DNA from: Algoriphagus sanaruensis
GTDB lineage: Bacteria; Bacteroidota; Bacteroidia; Cytophagales; Cyclobacteriaceae
Direction: 5' to 3'
Length of the DNA: 64,000 nt
Assembly: GCF_001593605.1 (NCBI RefSeq)
Contig: NZ_CP012836.1
Coordinates: forward strand, 186,001-250,000
The notes below the pieces were generated by a model, which saw nothing but the letters and a program-made list of their open reading frames with translations, made no database searches and was not told the DNA's origin. Positions 9,041 through 18,289 of the stretch are shown here, piece after piece. How positions within the stretch are numbered: the first letter of the stretch is position 1; every line of letters begins with the position of its first letter. A program made the translations under genes and the position numbers.

Positions 9041-10198
9041 ATGCTTTTCAACAAAAACTATCTTTCTTTAACGCTAATCGCTGGAGCTATTTCCATTTGG
9101 ACTTCATGTGGTCCAAAGGAGCAAGAGCAAGTGATCGATGAGCGCTTTGCCACACAGACGGAAAAGCTTTTGATCAAAGTAGATACCGTTCACAGTGGAT
9201 TAGAAAATCCTTGGGGAATGACTTGGCTTGCCGATGGCAGAATGCTAGTCACTGAACGCAAAGGTGAAATCCTGATTTTCAAGGACGATAAATTCACCGG
9301 AGAAAAAATTCAAGGGCTTCCTCCTGTTCATAACGTCAATCAAGCTGGCCTTTTGGATATTGCAGTCCATCCAAAGCACGCTGAAAATGGCTGGATTTAC
9401 ATTGCCTATGCCAAGCATTTCGAGGACAGCACAGGAGCAACCACCATTATGCGCTTCAAACTGGATGGAAATACGGCCGTAAATCAAGAAGAATTGATCG
9501 TGGCTGGTCCATCCTGGAAAGGGGGACGACATTTTGGAAGCCGAATTGTTTTTGACAGTGAAGGCTATCTCTATTTTTCCAACGGTGACAAAGGAAATAT
9601 TCCTATGAATGCGCAGAATCTGAACAATGCGCATGGCAAAGTGCATCGAATCATGGATGATGGCACAATTCCTTCAGACAATCCATTTACCGATTCCTTG
9701 GGAAATGTAAGTTCAATCTGGTCCTATGGAAATAGAAATCCCCAAGGGCTCTATTTTGACAAGGCTAATAATCGTCTATGGGAAGTAGAACATGGTCCTA
9801 TGGGTGGTGATGAACTTAATATCATTGAAAAAGGAAAAAATTATGGCTGGCCTGTGATTACCTACGGCATCAATTACGATGGAACGCCAATCACTGAAAT
9901 CACCGAAAAAGAAGGCATGGAGCAGCCAGTTCATTATTGGGTTCCTTCGATTGCTACTTGCGGGTTGACCGTGGTGACTTCAGATCGCTATCCTACCTGG
10001 AAAGGAAATGTCTTAGTTGCAGCACTAGCAAAACAGCATATCGCTCGGGTGGAACTTGATGGAACTACCTACGTTGGTGAAGAAAAATTACTTCAGGATA
10101 TTGGCCGAGTGCGCCAAGTGGCTGAAAGTCCGGATGGCTATATTTATGCAATTACCGAATTGACTGGATTGGTGATCAAACTACTCCCGATCCGTTAA
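9041..10198 (+). CDS. PQQ-dependent aldose sugar dehydrogenase-like lipoprotein
   Basis: A soluble glucose dehydrogenase-type (GSDH) beta-propeller protein that would oxidise sugars with PQQ in the periplasm. The start is placed at ATG 9041 because that gives a lipoprotein signal ending WTSC; the in-frame ATG at 9008 only adds 11 polar residues. Propeller motifs include NPWGMTWLADGRMLVTER, GLLDIAVHP, GNRNPQGL and VEHGPMGGDELN, which match the PQQ and calcium-binding parts of the family. Length is about 385 residues. No PQQ synthesis genes are nearby, so the cofactor must come from elsewhere or the activity differs. It ends at a strong bidirectional terminator. Confidence 0.9.
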   Translation: MLFNKNYLSLTLIAGAISIWTSCGPKEQEQVIDERFATQTEKLLIKVDTVHSGLENPWGMTWLADGRMLVTERKGEILIFKDDKFTGEKIQGLPPVHNVNQAGLLDIAVHPKHAENGWIYIAYAKHFEDSTGATTIMRFKLDGNTAVNQEELIVAGPSWKGGRHFGSRIVFDSEGYLYFSNGDKGNIPMNAQNLNNAHGKVHRIMDDGTIPSDNPFTDSLGNVSSIWSYGNRNPQGLYFDKANNRLWEVEHGPMGGDELNIIEKGKNYGWPVITYGINYDGTPITEITEKEGMEQPVHYWVPSIATCGLTVVTSDRYPTWKGNVLVAALAKQHIARVELDGTTYVGEEKLLQDIGRVRQVAESPDGYIYAITELTGLVIKLLPIR

Positions 10199-10212
10199 TT
10201 ACATCCATAAAC

Positions 10213-10255
10213 CATAACAAAAAAGACCTTCTTTCGGAAGGTCTTTTTTGTTATG
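10213..10255. terminator. Bidirectional terminator between aldose dehydrogenase and gpsA
   Basis: A perfect 19-bp stem, CATAACAAAAAAGACCTTC, with loop TTTCG. The A-tract on one arm becomes a T-tract on the other, so it can stop both converging transcripts. The stem tip CTTC-TTTCG-GAAG recurs in the terminator at 21129. Confidence 0.93.
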
Positions 10256-10274
10256 CCCATTTAGACACTTTGAG

Positions 10275-11339
10275 TTATACAAAATCCACGTCAACACTAA
10301 AGGGGTATTTCATTAAAAACTGCAAAGATTCCTCGATCGACAAATCTTCAAACAAAACACGATGGAGGTTCTCGGTAATTGGTGCTCGAATTCCGGCAGT
10401 TTTCAAAAAAGCATTGATCACCCGGATGGTATTTACCCCTTCCGCCACTTCTTCCATGGTTTCCAAAATCTGATCTAGCGTCTCTCCCTTTGCCAAGCGA
10501 TATCCAACGGTAAAGTTTCGGGAGTCAACAGAATTACAAGTAGTCACCAAATCCCCCACTCCTGCCAAACCGATTACCGACTGAACGCTTCCTCCCAAGG
10601 CCTTGCTCAAATGCACCATTTCGACCATCCCTCTCGAGATCAACAAACCTTTTGCATTTTCTCCCAGACCTAGTCCAGCTAAGGCTCCAGCTGCAATGGC
10701 AATGATGTTTTTCAACACTCCACTTAGCTCAACGCCAATAATATCAGAATTACCATACACCTGAAAGCGCTCTGATCTGAGGAGTTTTTGCCCTTCGAGG
10801 ATCACCTCATTGTATCTACTCGCTACTACTGTGGCTGCAGGCTGCCCGAGACTTAGCTCTTTGGAAATGTTTGGTCCTGCAAGACAGCCCACGCGAACAG
10901 CTACTGTTTCTTGCAAAATGACTTCACTCATGGTTAGGATCTGACTTCGCTTCAGCGATTGAACAGACTCCAAGGTTTTTCCTTCCGGTAAATTGATCGC
11001 CAAGCCCTTCGTCCCATGAATAATCAAATGATAGGGGTATAAATAAGGAGCAAACTTTCGAACTACTTCCAAGAATGCCGATGAAGGAATCATAAAAAAG
11101 AGGACCTCGCAAGATTGGCACAATTCCTCCGCTGAAAAAGTACCTCGGATACTTTCATGCAAAGGTCTCCCTGAGGCGCTATGCTCTTGATTGATTTCTT
11201 CGATGACTTCTTCTTTGCGTGCATAGAGCATCACCTCGTTTTTTTCTGCAAGCATATTGGCAATGGCAACCCCGAAGCTACCAGCACCCACGACACCGAT
11301 GAGTTTCTGCTTAGAAGAGTTTTTCGAGGCCATATCCAT
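10275..11339 (-). CDS. gpsA: Glycerol-3-phosphate dehydrogenase [NAD(P)+]
   Basis: Reduces dihydroxyacetone phosphate to sn-glycerol 3-phosphate, the backbone for phospholipids. The 354-residue protein has an N-terminal dinucleotide motif GVVGAGSFG (16-23), the NISKEL segment and the catalytic Lys in GVLKNIIAIAAG, as in the family. It could start at ATG 11339 or at the second Met, 11333; either overlaps the end of the acyltransferase gene upstream, by 29 or 23 nt. That layout couples making glycerol 3-phosphate to using it. The stop is 20 nt from a shared terminator. Confidence 0.96.
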   Translation of the reverse strand: MDMASKNSSKQKLIGVVGAGSFGVAIANMLAEKNEVMLYARKEEVIEEINQEHSASGRPLHESIRGTFSAEELCQSCEVLFFMIPSSAFLEVVRKFAPYLYPYHLIIHGTKGLAINLPEGKTLESVQSLKRSQILTMSEVILQETVAVRVGCLAGPNISKELSLGQPAATVVASRYNEVILEGQKLLRSERFQVYGNSDIIGVELSGVLKNIIAIAAGALAGLGLGENAKGLLISRGMVEMVHLSKALGGSVQSVIGLAGVGDLVTTCNSVDSRNFTVGYRLAKGETLDQILETMEEVAEGVNTIRVINAFLKTAGIRAPITENLHRVLFEDLSIEESLQFLMKYPFSVDVDFV

Positions 11340-13008
11340 GAAGTCTATTGTGATAAAAATAAAGCAAGCTCATATCCTCCGTGAGAATATCTCCTTTCGT
11401 TGATCTAATCAACGGTCGCTTGGCATGGTACATTCCCACGTTGTCCAGTCCATGATGGATTATTTCATCCATGGATCTATTCAAATGAGGAGCTACATCA
11501 ATTAAGTTTTGAGATTTTAATTCCAAAATCTTATCCATTACCAGTTGGCAAGCAGCCTTAAACTCCTCATAGGGAATGCTGATTTCTTCCTCCGGCAAAC
11601 GGATCAAATCAAACAGATCAAGTTTGCTATTTCGAGCCTTGAGCATTTCAAAAGCCACAAATGCTACAAGATGAGAACTGAAAACTCGGTTGATCCGGTG
11701 GAATTCCTCCACAATTCGTTTACCGAGCATGTGGGTATATTCTTCCTCCCGCTGCGGATCCACTGTGACTTTTCCTTCCGAAACAAAGTAATCTCGGGTA
11801 TGAATGATTCTGCCTCGTTTATCTAAACTATTGCCATCTTGATCCACATAATTTCCCAAAACATCCATTGCCTGTCCAATAGACACAGAAATATCTGATC
11901 CTTTGGTAAAGAACTTCACTAAGAATTTGGAGATTTTGTAAGAAGTGGAAAACTCATCGTTTTCCTTATAGTATCGCTCCTGACCAGTCATACTGAGGTA
12001 ATCTCGGATCAGTCCTGGTGCTTCTAATACAAAATGATAATTAATAGTCACTGGAACGATGAAAATCTTTCCTGAAACGTCATTGATTCCATTTTCGAAA
12101 TTGGCCCGCTGCGCTTCAATAGCAGTGCTGAGCAAGCCTAACTTAAGCTTGGACTCTATCATTCCACTGCGAGAACGAGTCCCTCCCGGGAAAAATAAAC
12201 TATGACATCCAAACTGGATTGCTTCCTTGGAATAGCTTTTTAGAGTCTCCAGATAAAGGAGGTTTTTCTTTCTTCGATCTACTTTATAAGCCCCAAGGGC
12301 ATTCATAAAGTAGGCAAAAATGGAAATATTGAACAGGTTTAGTCCTGCCCCATAAATGAAAGGCGGCATTCCCAAAACAGAAATGATCCATCCAATCAGA
12401 ATACTATCCAGATTGGAAAAGTGTGTGGGAACCATAACAATCGTACCCTTAGTAGCCAAATCGCGAATCTGATCAGTATGGCCCGTAATCTGGATTTTAT
12501 CCTGAAGAGTATATTGGTTACTAAAGATGGATTTAAACCCCTTGACTCTTGCGGCATTCAGCAATCGGGAAAAACCAAAAGTGACCACCCTTCGGGTAAA
12601 CTTGTAATGTGAGGCCTTGAAATTTGAAGCGATCTCGGCTGAATATCGGTTGGTAATTTTCTGAAGAACCTCACGATAGGCCTTGGCTTTTCCTGCTTTT
12701 CGAAGGTGGCTATCCGTGTTGATTTGAAGCAAAGCCTGCTTCACTTCATTCCAAAATTGCGCTTCATCATCCGGGTCTACAGCCCATGGATTTTGCTTGA
12801 TACGTAATTTTTCACGGTAAAGCGTCGTTTCCAACTCTTCCTTTAATATTTCCGGATTATCTCCAGTCAAGGATAAAACACGCTTTTCAGCCATTTCGGC
12901 TACTTTTTTCACAAAGTCCTTCCGCTCTCGGGCCAGTTTTACCACAGGCCATTCATCCTGTCTGGGGATAATGGGCTCATGCCGATGTTTAATATAATTC
13001 TCCTCCAA
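11311..13008 (-). CDS. Glycerol-3-phosphate/1-acylglycerol-phosphate acyltransferase-like protein
   Basis: A large (565-residue) PlsB/PlsC-superfamily acyltransferase. Acyltransferase block I is H196-FSNL-D201 (HX4D), block II is GAYKVDRRK (about 239-248), and block III is FFPGGTRSRSG (272-282). About 170 residues precede the catalytic domain and a long C-terminal helical part follows, more like PlsB than the short PlsC enzymes. The start codon is TTG (13008), preceded by no clear SD; the next ATG would delete 38 conserved-looking residues. It heads an operon with gpsA, which makes its likely acyl acceptor glycerol 3-phosphate. Whether it does the first or second acylation is inferred, not shown. 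Confidence 0.88.
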   Translation of the reverse strand: MEENYIKHRHEPIIPRQDEWPVVKLARERKDFVKKVAEMAEKRVLSLTGDNPEILKEELETTLYREKLRIKQNPWAVDPDDEAQFWNEVKQALLQINTDSHLRKAGKAKAYREVLQKITNRYSAEIASNFKASHYKFTRRVVTFGFSRLLNAARVKGFKSIFSNQYTLQDKIQITGHTDQIRDLATKGTIVMVPTHFSNLDSILIGWIISVLGMPPFIYGAGLNLFNISIFAYFMNALGAYKVDRRKKNLLYLETLKSYSKEAIQFGCHSLFFPGGTRSRSGMIESKLKLGLLSTAIEAQRANFENGINDVSGKIFIVPVTINYHFVLEAPGLIRDYLSMTGQERYYKENDEFSTSYKISKFLVKFFTKGSDISVSIGQAMDVLGNYVDQDGNSLDKRGRIIHTRDYFVSEGKVTVDPQREEEYTHMLGKRIVEEFHRINRVFSSHLVAFVAFEMLKARNSKLDLFDLIRLPEEEISIPYEEFKAACQLVMDKILELKSQNLIDVAPHLNRSMDEIIHHGLDNVGMYHAKRPLIRSTKGDILTEDMSLLYFYHNRLHGYGLEKLF

Positions 13009-13083
13009 GTGGTTGCTGGTTGGTTTGAAACGGCCTCAAAGATACAGAAAAAGGATTTTCTCAGAGAGAAATGTCAGGTTTGC

Positions 13084-13569
13084 CTAAGCCCTTGCTTTCC
13101 CTCGAGTAAATAGTGCAACGACTGCAGAAGTCAATAACCCCATAAATGCGGCAAAAATCAAAGATTGAACTATGTAATTTTCCAGAGTAAAATGGGCTTC
13201 CGCTTCTTCCATCGTCATTTGACCCTGAGACACTGTTAACGTGCTGATGTTGGTAAAATAATCAGGCGAAATGAATTCATGAGTTACATATTGACTGAGG
13301 GGAGTAAGAATAAGAACAACCACCGTCACTACAAGTCCAGAAATAAGACCTTGTAGGTAATTCATTTCACCGCTGTAGTGGTTCTTTTTCTTATCCAAAA
13401 GAGCGAAAACGTAAATGGCGATGGCAATTGGAGCATAAAAAAGCGTGTAGGTGGCGTGCTTTTCGAGAAGGGCATCATGCCAACCTAGACTTTTTTCCAA
13501 AACTGCCCATATAATACCAGAAAGGGTAAAAAGAATCCCCCATTTGATTTCGATTTTAAAGGATTTCAT
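13084..13569 (-). CDS. DUF4199 membrane protein
   Basis: A 161-residue integral membrane protein with about four predicted membrane segments (roughly 10-27, 42-58, 70-92 and 134-156). The arrangement, including the KKKNHYSGEMNYLQG loop and a C-terminal EEAEAHFTLENYIVQ stretch, matches the DUF4199 family, which is widespread in Bacteroidota. No function is known. It stands alone between the lipid acyltransferase gene and the divergent polyprenyl diphosphate synthase gene. Confidence 0.82.
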   Translation of the reverse strand: MKSFKIEIKWGILFTLSGIIWAVLEKSLGWHDALLEKHATYTLFYAPIAIAIYVFALLDKKKNHYSGEMNYLQGLISGLVVTVVVLILTPLSQYVTHEFISPDYFTNISTLTVSQGQMTMEEAEAHFTLENYIVQSLIFAAFMGLLTSAVVALFTRGKARA

Positions 13570-13719
13570 AGCTTGGGTTAATTAGAAGTGGATAAAGGGT
13601 AAGCTAAAAATTACGAATTTTTCCCAAACGATTTACCTTCTGGAAAGTTTGATGCGTAGACACCAAATAAACCCTTGTCGGTGCCGGAAAGCGTATTATT
13701 TTTACAGCACCATTTCCCA

Positions 13720-14694
13720 ATGAAACCAGACCTGAAACAAATACAAGTCCCTATTGAATCCGAAATGGCTCAGTTTGAGCATAAGTTTCGGGACTTCATG
13801 AAAAGTAAGGTCAAGCTCCTCGACCACATCACCAATTACATCGTCAAACGCAAAGGAAAGCAGATGCGCCCGATGTTTGTCTTTCTTACCGCGGGTGTTT
13901 GTGGTACTATCAACGAATCTACCCATCGAGGTGCCGCGCTAATCGAATTGCTACATACCGCCTCACTTGTACACGATGATGTGGTGGATGATGCTAACTA
14001 CCGAAGGGGATTTTTCTCGGTTAATGCACTTTGGAAAAATAAAATCGCAGTATTGGTCGGGGATTATTTATTATCTCGAGGATTACTGCTGAGTGTTGAA
14101 CATGGGGATTTTCATCTGCTCCGGATCGTATCCAACGCAGTCAAGGAAATGTCTGAAGGGGAACTTTTGCAAAGCTACAAAGCCCGAAAGCTAGATGTGG
14201 ATGAGGAAGTTTACTATGAAATCATTCGGCAAAAAACAGCAAGTTTGATCGCTTCCTGCTGTTCGGTGGGAGCATCCAGCGTAGCCAGAGAGGAAGCAAT
14301 CATTGAAAAGATGAGGCTTTTCGGAGAAAAAGTCGGAATGGCTTTTCAAATCAAGGATGACTTATTTGACTATGGAGAGGATGAAATCGGCAAGCCCGTA
14401 GGAATTGATATCAAAGAGAAAAAGATGACACTTCCGCTCATTTTTGCACTCCGGAATGCGGACTGGCTGACAAAGCGGAGAATTATCCACCTTATCCGAA
14501 ATAAATCAGATGATAAAAAAGCGGTTAATGAAGTCATTGATTTCGTGAAGAAGAGTGGTGGATTAGACTATGCTAAATCTAAAATGGATGCCTTTTACCA
14601 AGAAGCTCTTTCCATCTTAGATTCTTTTCCGGACTCTGAATACAAATCCGCCCTAACGGCTTTGGTGAGCTATACCATCGAACGAAAAAAATAA
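13720..14694 (+). CDS. Trans-polyprenyl diphosphate synthase
   Basis: Elongates allylic diphosphates with isopentenyl diphosphate, probably to the long side chain of menaquinone. There are 324 residues from the chosen ATG at 13720; a TTG further upstream (13675) adds residues unlike the family. The first Asp-rich motif is DDVVDD (86-91) with the usual small residues before it, and the second is KDDLFDYGED. The N-terminal KGKQMRP Lys/Arg pair binds diphosphate. Product length cannot be fixed by eye. The gene runs into a nested hairpin shared with the convergent GH43 gene. Confidence 0.92.
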   Translation: MKPDLKQIQVPIESEMAQFEHKFRDFMKSKVKLLDHITNYIVKRKGKQMRPMFVFLTAGVCGTINESTHRGAALIELLHTASLVHDDVVDDANYRRGFFSVNALWKNKIAVLVGDYLLSRGLLLSVEHGDFHLLRIVSNAVKEMSEGELLQSYKARKLDVDEEVYYEIIRQKTASLIASCCSVGASSVAREEAIIEKMRLFGEKVGMAFQIKDDLFDYGEDEIGKPVGIDIKEKKMTLPLIFALRNADWLTKRRIIHLIRNKSDDKKAVNEVIDFVKKSGGLDYAKSKMDAFYQEALSILDSFPDSEYKSALTALVSYTIERKK

Positions 14695-14763
14695 AGCCAG
14701 AATAATGAACTAGCCCCCAATAAGTGTCTAACTTTTTGGGGGCACATCATAACTCTGGCTTTT
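14693..14763. terminator. Nested hairpin between polyprenyl synthase and GH43
   Basis: The outer stem AAAGCCAGA (14693-14701) pairs with TCTGGCTTT (14755-14763), and the inner stem GCCCCCAA (14713-14720) pairs with TTGGGGGC (14736-14743). Both converging transcripts would carry it. The outer arm overlaps the TAA of the polyprenyl synthase gene. Confidence 0.75.
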
Positions 14764-14767
14764 TCAA

Positions 14768-15850
14768 TTATTTCATCGGCTTCACAGTCTCAATTTTTCC
14801 ATCCGGCAAATAGGTCAATTCTGCCATTTTTATATTTCGAAGTGGCGTATCGCCAGATAATTGGGTATCGTGATAAAAGAGGTACCATTTTCCTTCAAAC
14901 TCCACAATTGAGTGGTGATTGGTCCAACCCTCGACCGGATCCAAGACATTTCCCTGGTAGGTGAATGGGCCATACGGTGTATCGCCTATGGCATAAGCAA
15001 TAAAATGCGTATCCCCTGTGGAGTATGACAAATAATACTTTCCGTTGTATTTGTGCATCCAGGCCGCCTCAAAGAATCGTCGTGAATTGTCGCCGGCTTT
15101 AATCGGTTCACCACTTTCGTCTAGAATCAAGATTTCTTGAGGCTTTTCCGCAAGTTCTGTCATGGAGCTCCCTAGCTTGGCTATGTAGGGCATCAACGCT
15201 TTTTGGTCAGGGGCTGGAATCCCGTCAGTCGGGCCTTTTCTTCCTTCAACTAACTTTTGATCCTCGTACCATTGCAGCTGGCCTCCCCAGATTCCGCCCC
15301 AAAGTAGGTAATACTCCTCACCATCCTGGAAAGCTGAGGGATCCATACTGAAAGTTCCAGTGATGGGTTCCGGCTCGGCTTTGAAAGGTCCTTCCGGACG
15401 ATCAGAAACTGCAACACCAATTTTGAAAATATCCTGCTTGTCCTTAGCAGGGAAATAGAGGTAATATTTCCCTGCTTTTTCGGCTGCATCCGGAGCCCAT
15501 AGCTGACGACCGGCCCAAGGCACATCTTCCAATTTCAAGGCTACACCGTGATCAATCACAGGAGCTCCTGGCTTTTCCATAGAAAACACGTGGTAATCCT
15601 TCATGTCAAAATGCGAACCCATGTCATCTTGAGCTACATCGGTTTCAATATCGTGCGAAGGATAAATGAAGATTTTACCTTCAAAAACATGGGCAGAGGG
15701 ATCTGCCGTGTACATATGCTCGACCAGTGGAGCATGGGTGAATTTGGAAGCAGTGGAATCTGCTTCCATAGTCTGATTTTTATCTTGAGGCTGGGAACAG
15801 GCAAATCCCGCCAACATGAACAGGCCGAGATAAGAAATTGGTTTTCGCAT
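14768..15850 (-). CDS. Glycoside hydrolase family 43-type lipoprotein
   Basis: A five-bladed beta-propeller hydrolase of 360 residues, probably acting on arabinose- or xylose-containing glycans at the cell envelope. The N-terminus is a lipoprotein signal with the lipobox Cys in AGFACSQ (about C18). The catalytic-base region is TADPSAHVFEGK (D in ADPS), the pKa-modulating Asp lies in SMDPSAFQDG, and the acid Glu is in RRFFEAAWMHKYNG. HHSIVEF near the end matches the conserved His. The exact linkage specificity is not readable. No SusC/SusD pair is adjacent, so it is not part of a visible polysaccharide utilisation locus. Confidence 0.88.
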   Translation of the reverse strand: MRKPISYLGLFMLAGFACSQPQDKNQTMEADSTASKFTHAPLVEHMYTADPSAHVFEGKIFIYPSHDIETDVAQDDMGSHFDMKDYHVFSMEKPGAPVIDHGVALKLEDVPWAGRQLWAPDAAEKAGKYYLYFPAKDKQDIFKIGVAVSDRPEGPFKAEPEPITGTFSMDPSAFQDGEEYYLLWGGIWGGQLQWYEDQKLVEGRKGPTDGIPAPDQKALMPYIAKLGSSMTELAEKPQEILILDESGEPIKAGDNSRRFFEAAWMHKYNGKYYLSYSTGDTHFIAYAIGDTPYGPFTYQGNVLDPVEGWTNHHSIVEFEGKWYLFYHDTQLSGDTPLRNIKMAELTYLPDGKIETVKPMK

Positions 15851-15950
15851 GGTTAGATTAGGTTTGGAAAAAGTGAAAATACTAAAAGGAATATTTATTG
15901 GAAAAATCCTTAGGCAAACCTGGTCCCAATATTCTACAAAAAATTTCTAA

Positions 15951-15974
15951 TGATAGAATCAAATGATACTATCA
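15951..15974 (-). terminator. Possible terminator after thrC
   Basis: On the minus strand a 6-bp stem TGATAG/CTATCA with a 12-nt loop is followed by ATTAGAAATTTTTTG. It is weak, but lies just past the thrC stop. Confidence 0.4.
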
Positions 15975-15986
15975 CTTGTCATTTAC

Positions 15987-17285
15987 TCAATCCAACCCCT
16001 TCAAAAACCCCTTAAACTCCCAAAAGCTTTTTCCCATCGGGATCACCTGTTTTTCTCCCTGCAGAAAAGCCGCCAATCGCTTCGGTAACACTAATTTTTC
16101 ACCCAAGGCTTCCTCGACCACATCCCGGAATTTGCCTGGATGGGCGGTCTCTAAAAAGACTCCGACATAACCTGGATTTTCTGACATAAAGTCCTTCAAA
16201 CCCAAATACCCCACTGCCCCATGCGGATCGAGGGTATAGCCAAATCGCTGCACAGCTTGAATCGCCTCGATAGTCTGAGCGTCGGTATAGAAATAGCCGT
16301 TGACATTTTCCCGAAACAGCTCCTCATCACTGCCATACAGGGCCTGAAGTCTTGGAAAATTGCTTGGATTTCCCACATCCATGGAATTGGAAACGGTGGG
16401 AACTGATGGCTTGGCTTGGAAGGGTGAGCCATGCAAATACTCCGGAACTACTTTATTTACATTGGTTGCTGCTACAAAGCGGTCGATCGGTAAACCCATT
16501 TGCTGGGCTAAAATCCCCGCTCCGATATTTCCAAAATTCCCGCTTGGAACTGCAAAAACGACCTTTTTTCCTCCTTTTGGCAATCTGGAAAAAGCATAGA
16601 AGTAGTACAGACATTGAGGAATCCAACGGGCAATGTTAATTGAATTGGCGGAGGTCAGAAGTAACTTTTGATTCAATTCAGGATCCAAAAAGGCCTGCTT
16701 TACCAGCGTCTGACAATCATCAAACACGCCATCTACTTCCAATGCGGTGATGTTTTGTCCCAAGGTCGTAAACTGTTGTTCTTGTAGCGGACTGACTTTT
16801 CCCTTCGGAAAAAGGATAATAACCTCCACCCCTGGAACGCCCAAAAAACCATTGGCAACGGCACTTCCCGTATCTCCGGAAGTAGCGACAAGCACTCGAA
16901 CTTTTTGGCTTTGATCTCCTACGAGCATGCTCATCAACTTTGAGCAAAATCTAGCCCCAAAGTCTTTGAAGGCCAAAGTCGGCCCATGAAACAGCTCCAA
17001 ACTGTAGACATCCTCTTCCACTTTGACGATCGGAGCATCAAAAGTCAAGGTATGATCCACGAGTTCGTGGATCTGCTTTTCACTTAAATCTTCCGAAAAC
17101 AAGGCTCCAATCACGGAATAGCCGATCTCCCGAAAACTCATTTCCGACATCTTTTCGATGAGTTCCTGTGGCAAAACATGAATCCGCTCAGGCATGTAGA
17201 GCCCATTGTCCGGCGCGAGTCCTTTGATGACCGCCTCGGAGAGCGAAACTTTATGATTGGGATTGTTGGTGCTGTAGTACTGCAT
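15987..17285 (-). CDS. thrC: Threonine synthase
   Basis: PLP enzyme that converts O-phospho-L-homoserine to threonine. It has 432 residues when started at ATG 17285 (MQYYSTNNPN), which matches the family N-terminus. An upstream in-frame start would run through repeat sequence and is rejected. The PLP lysine is K107 in LAFKDFGAR, and the phosphate-binding ATSGDTGSA and VPSGNFGN motifs are present. Last gene of thrA-thrB-thrC. Unlike the thrA/thrB junction, the gap to thrB is 74 nt and contains a four-unit 7-bp tandem repeat. Confidence 0.97.
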   Translation of the reverse strand: MQYYSTNNPNHKVSLSEAVIKGLAPDNGLYMPERIHVLPQELIEKMSEMSFREIGYSVIGALFSEDLSEKQIHELVDHTLTFDAPIVKVEEDVYSLELFHGPTLAFKDFGARFCSKLMSMLVGDQSQKVRVLVATSGDTGSAVANGFLGVPGVEVIILFPKGKVSPLQEQQFTTLGQNITALEVDGVFDDCQTLVKQAFLDPELNQKLLLTSANSINIARWIPQCLYYFYAFSRLPKGGKKVVFAVPSGNFGNIGAGILAQQMGLPIDRFVAATNVNKVVPEYLHGSPFQAKPSVPTVSNSMDVGNPSNFPRLQALYGSDEELFRENVNGYFYTDAQTIEAIQAVQRFGYTLDPHGAVGYLGLKDFMSENPGYVGVFLETAHPGKFRDVVEEALGEKLVLPKRLAAFLQGEKQVIPMGKSFWEFKGFLKGLD

Positions 17286-17325
17286 TCGATTATTCCTTTT
17301 CCGCCAACAGTCTCCCAATTTTGCA

Positions 17326-17353
17326 GTCGACTGTCGACCGTGGACTGTGGACA
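17326..17353. repeat. 7-bp tandem repeat (GTSGACN x4) between thrB and thrC
   Basis: The units GTCGACT, GTCGACC, GTGGACT and GTGGACA follow each other with no gap, giving an exact period of 7. The first part also makes the perfect palindrome CAGTCGACTG (17324-17333). It lies in the operon's internal gap and would be transcribed. It is similar in design, not sequence, to the repeats at 49700 and 63116. Confidence 0.85.
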
Positions 17354-17359
17354 ATTTAA

Positions 17360-18289
17360 TTATTCGAGGACAAAAGCTCCTTGGGTATTAATCGCAGAAT
17401 GGTAAGCATCCACACCGAGACCGATGGAATCATACACCTGCTGTGCTGCGTCAATGATGGATTGGACGGTTTGTTCTCCTTTGGAAAGGGAGAAGAGAGT
17501 CGGTCCAGAACCCGAAATTCCCATCCCAAGTGCTCCAGCAGCTTTGACGGCCTCTTTTACTTCGTAAAAACCTGGAATCAAGGTAGCCCGATAAGGCTCA
17601 GCAATAACATCTCGAAGGGAACGACCAATTAACTCAAAATCTTCCTGAAATAACCCGGCGACCAATCCAGCCACATTTCCTGACTGAATCGTGGAATGCT
17701 TTAAGGAAACGCTATCCCGCAAAACCGACCTGGAATCGGATGTCTTCAACTCAAAATGCGGATGCAAAAGCGTGCAATGCAAACCATCAGGCACATGAAG
17801 CTTGATCACATCTAGGGGATGGTAATCGCGAATCAATACAAATCCACCGAGCAAACTCGGGGCTACATTGTCCGCGTGTCCCGCACCGCAAGCGACTTTC
17901 TCAGCCACCATAGCAAAAGGCAGCAATTGCTTTTTCTCAAATGGATTTCCTAATAAACGATTGGCAGCAACTAAAGCTGCCACTGCGCTAGCCGCACTTG
18001 AGCCCATACCGGAACCGAGTGGAAGTCCCTTTTCAAGGTAAATTTCCATTCCGATGTCCTGTCCTAGTTCATCGAGCATTGCCTGAATAGCTACGGCACA
18101 AGTGTTTTTCTCCGCTTCAAAAGGCAACCTCCCACCATCTCCAGTGATCGACACTACCTGAAGCCCTGGCTCATTCCTTTCTCTCACCTCTACCACATCG
18201 CCCATCGCATCAATCGCAAATCCGAGAATATCGAATCCACAAGACACATTGGCGACAGTAGCCGGTGCAAAAGCTCTAACCGAGTTCAT
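17360..18289 (-). CDS. thrB: Homoserine kinase
   Basis: GHMP-superfamily kinase that phosphorylates homoserine for ThrC. The 309 residues begin with the N-terminal RAFAPATVANVSCGFD segment and have the ATP-binding glycine/serine loop GLPLGSGMGSSAAS (88-101) and a C-terminal GISGSGPTLFSL motif. The start and the thrA stop share a base in TAATG, so translation is coupled. It lies in the thr operon controlled from the leader at 20818-20983. Confidence 0.97.
   Translation of the reverse strand: MNSVRAFAPATVANVSCGFDILGFAIDAMGDVVEVRERNEPGLQVVSITGDGGRLPFEAEKNTCAVAIQAMLDELGQDIGMEIYLEKGLPLGSGMGSSAASAVAALVAANRLLGNPFEKKQLLPFAMVAEKVACGAGHADNVAPSLLGGFVLIRDYHPLDVIKLHVPDGLHCTLLHPHFELKTSDSRSVLRDSVSLKHSTIQSGNVAGLVAGLFQEDFELIGRSLRDVIAEPYRATLIPGFYEVKEAVKAAGALGMGISGSGPTLFSLSKGEQTVQSIIDAAQQVYDSIGLGVDAYHSAINTQGAFVLE

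Noticed and set aside
17286..17354. Longer N-terminus for thrC
   Set aside because: The extra 23 residues encode the heptamer repeat region and do not match threonine synthase; ATG 17285 does.
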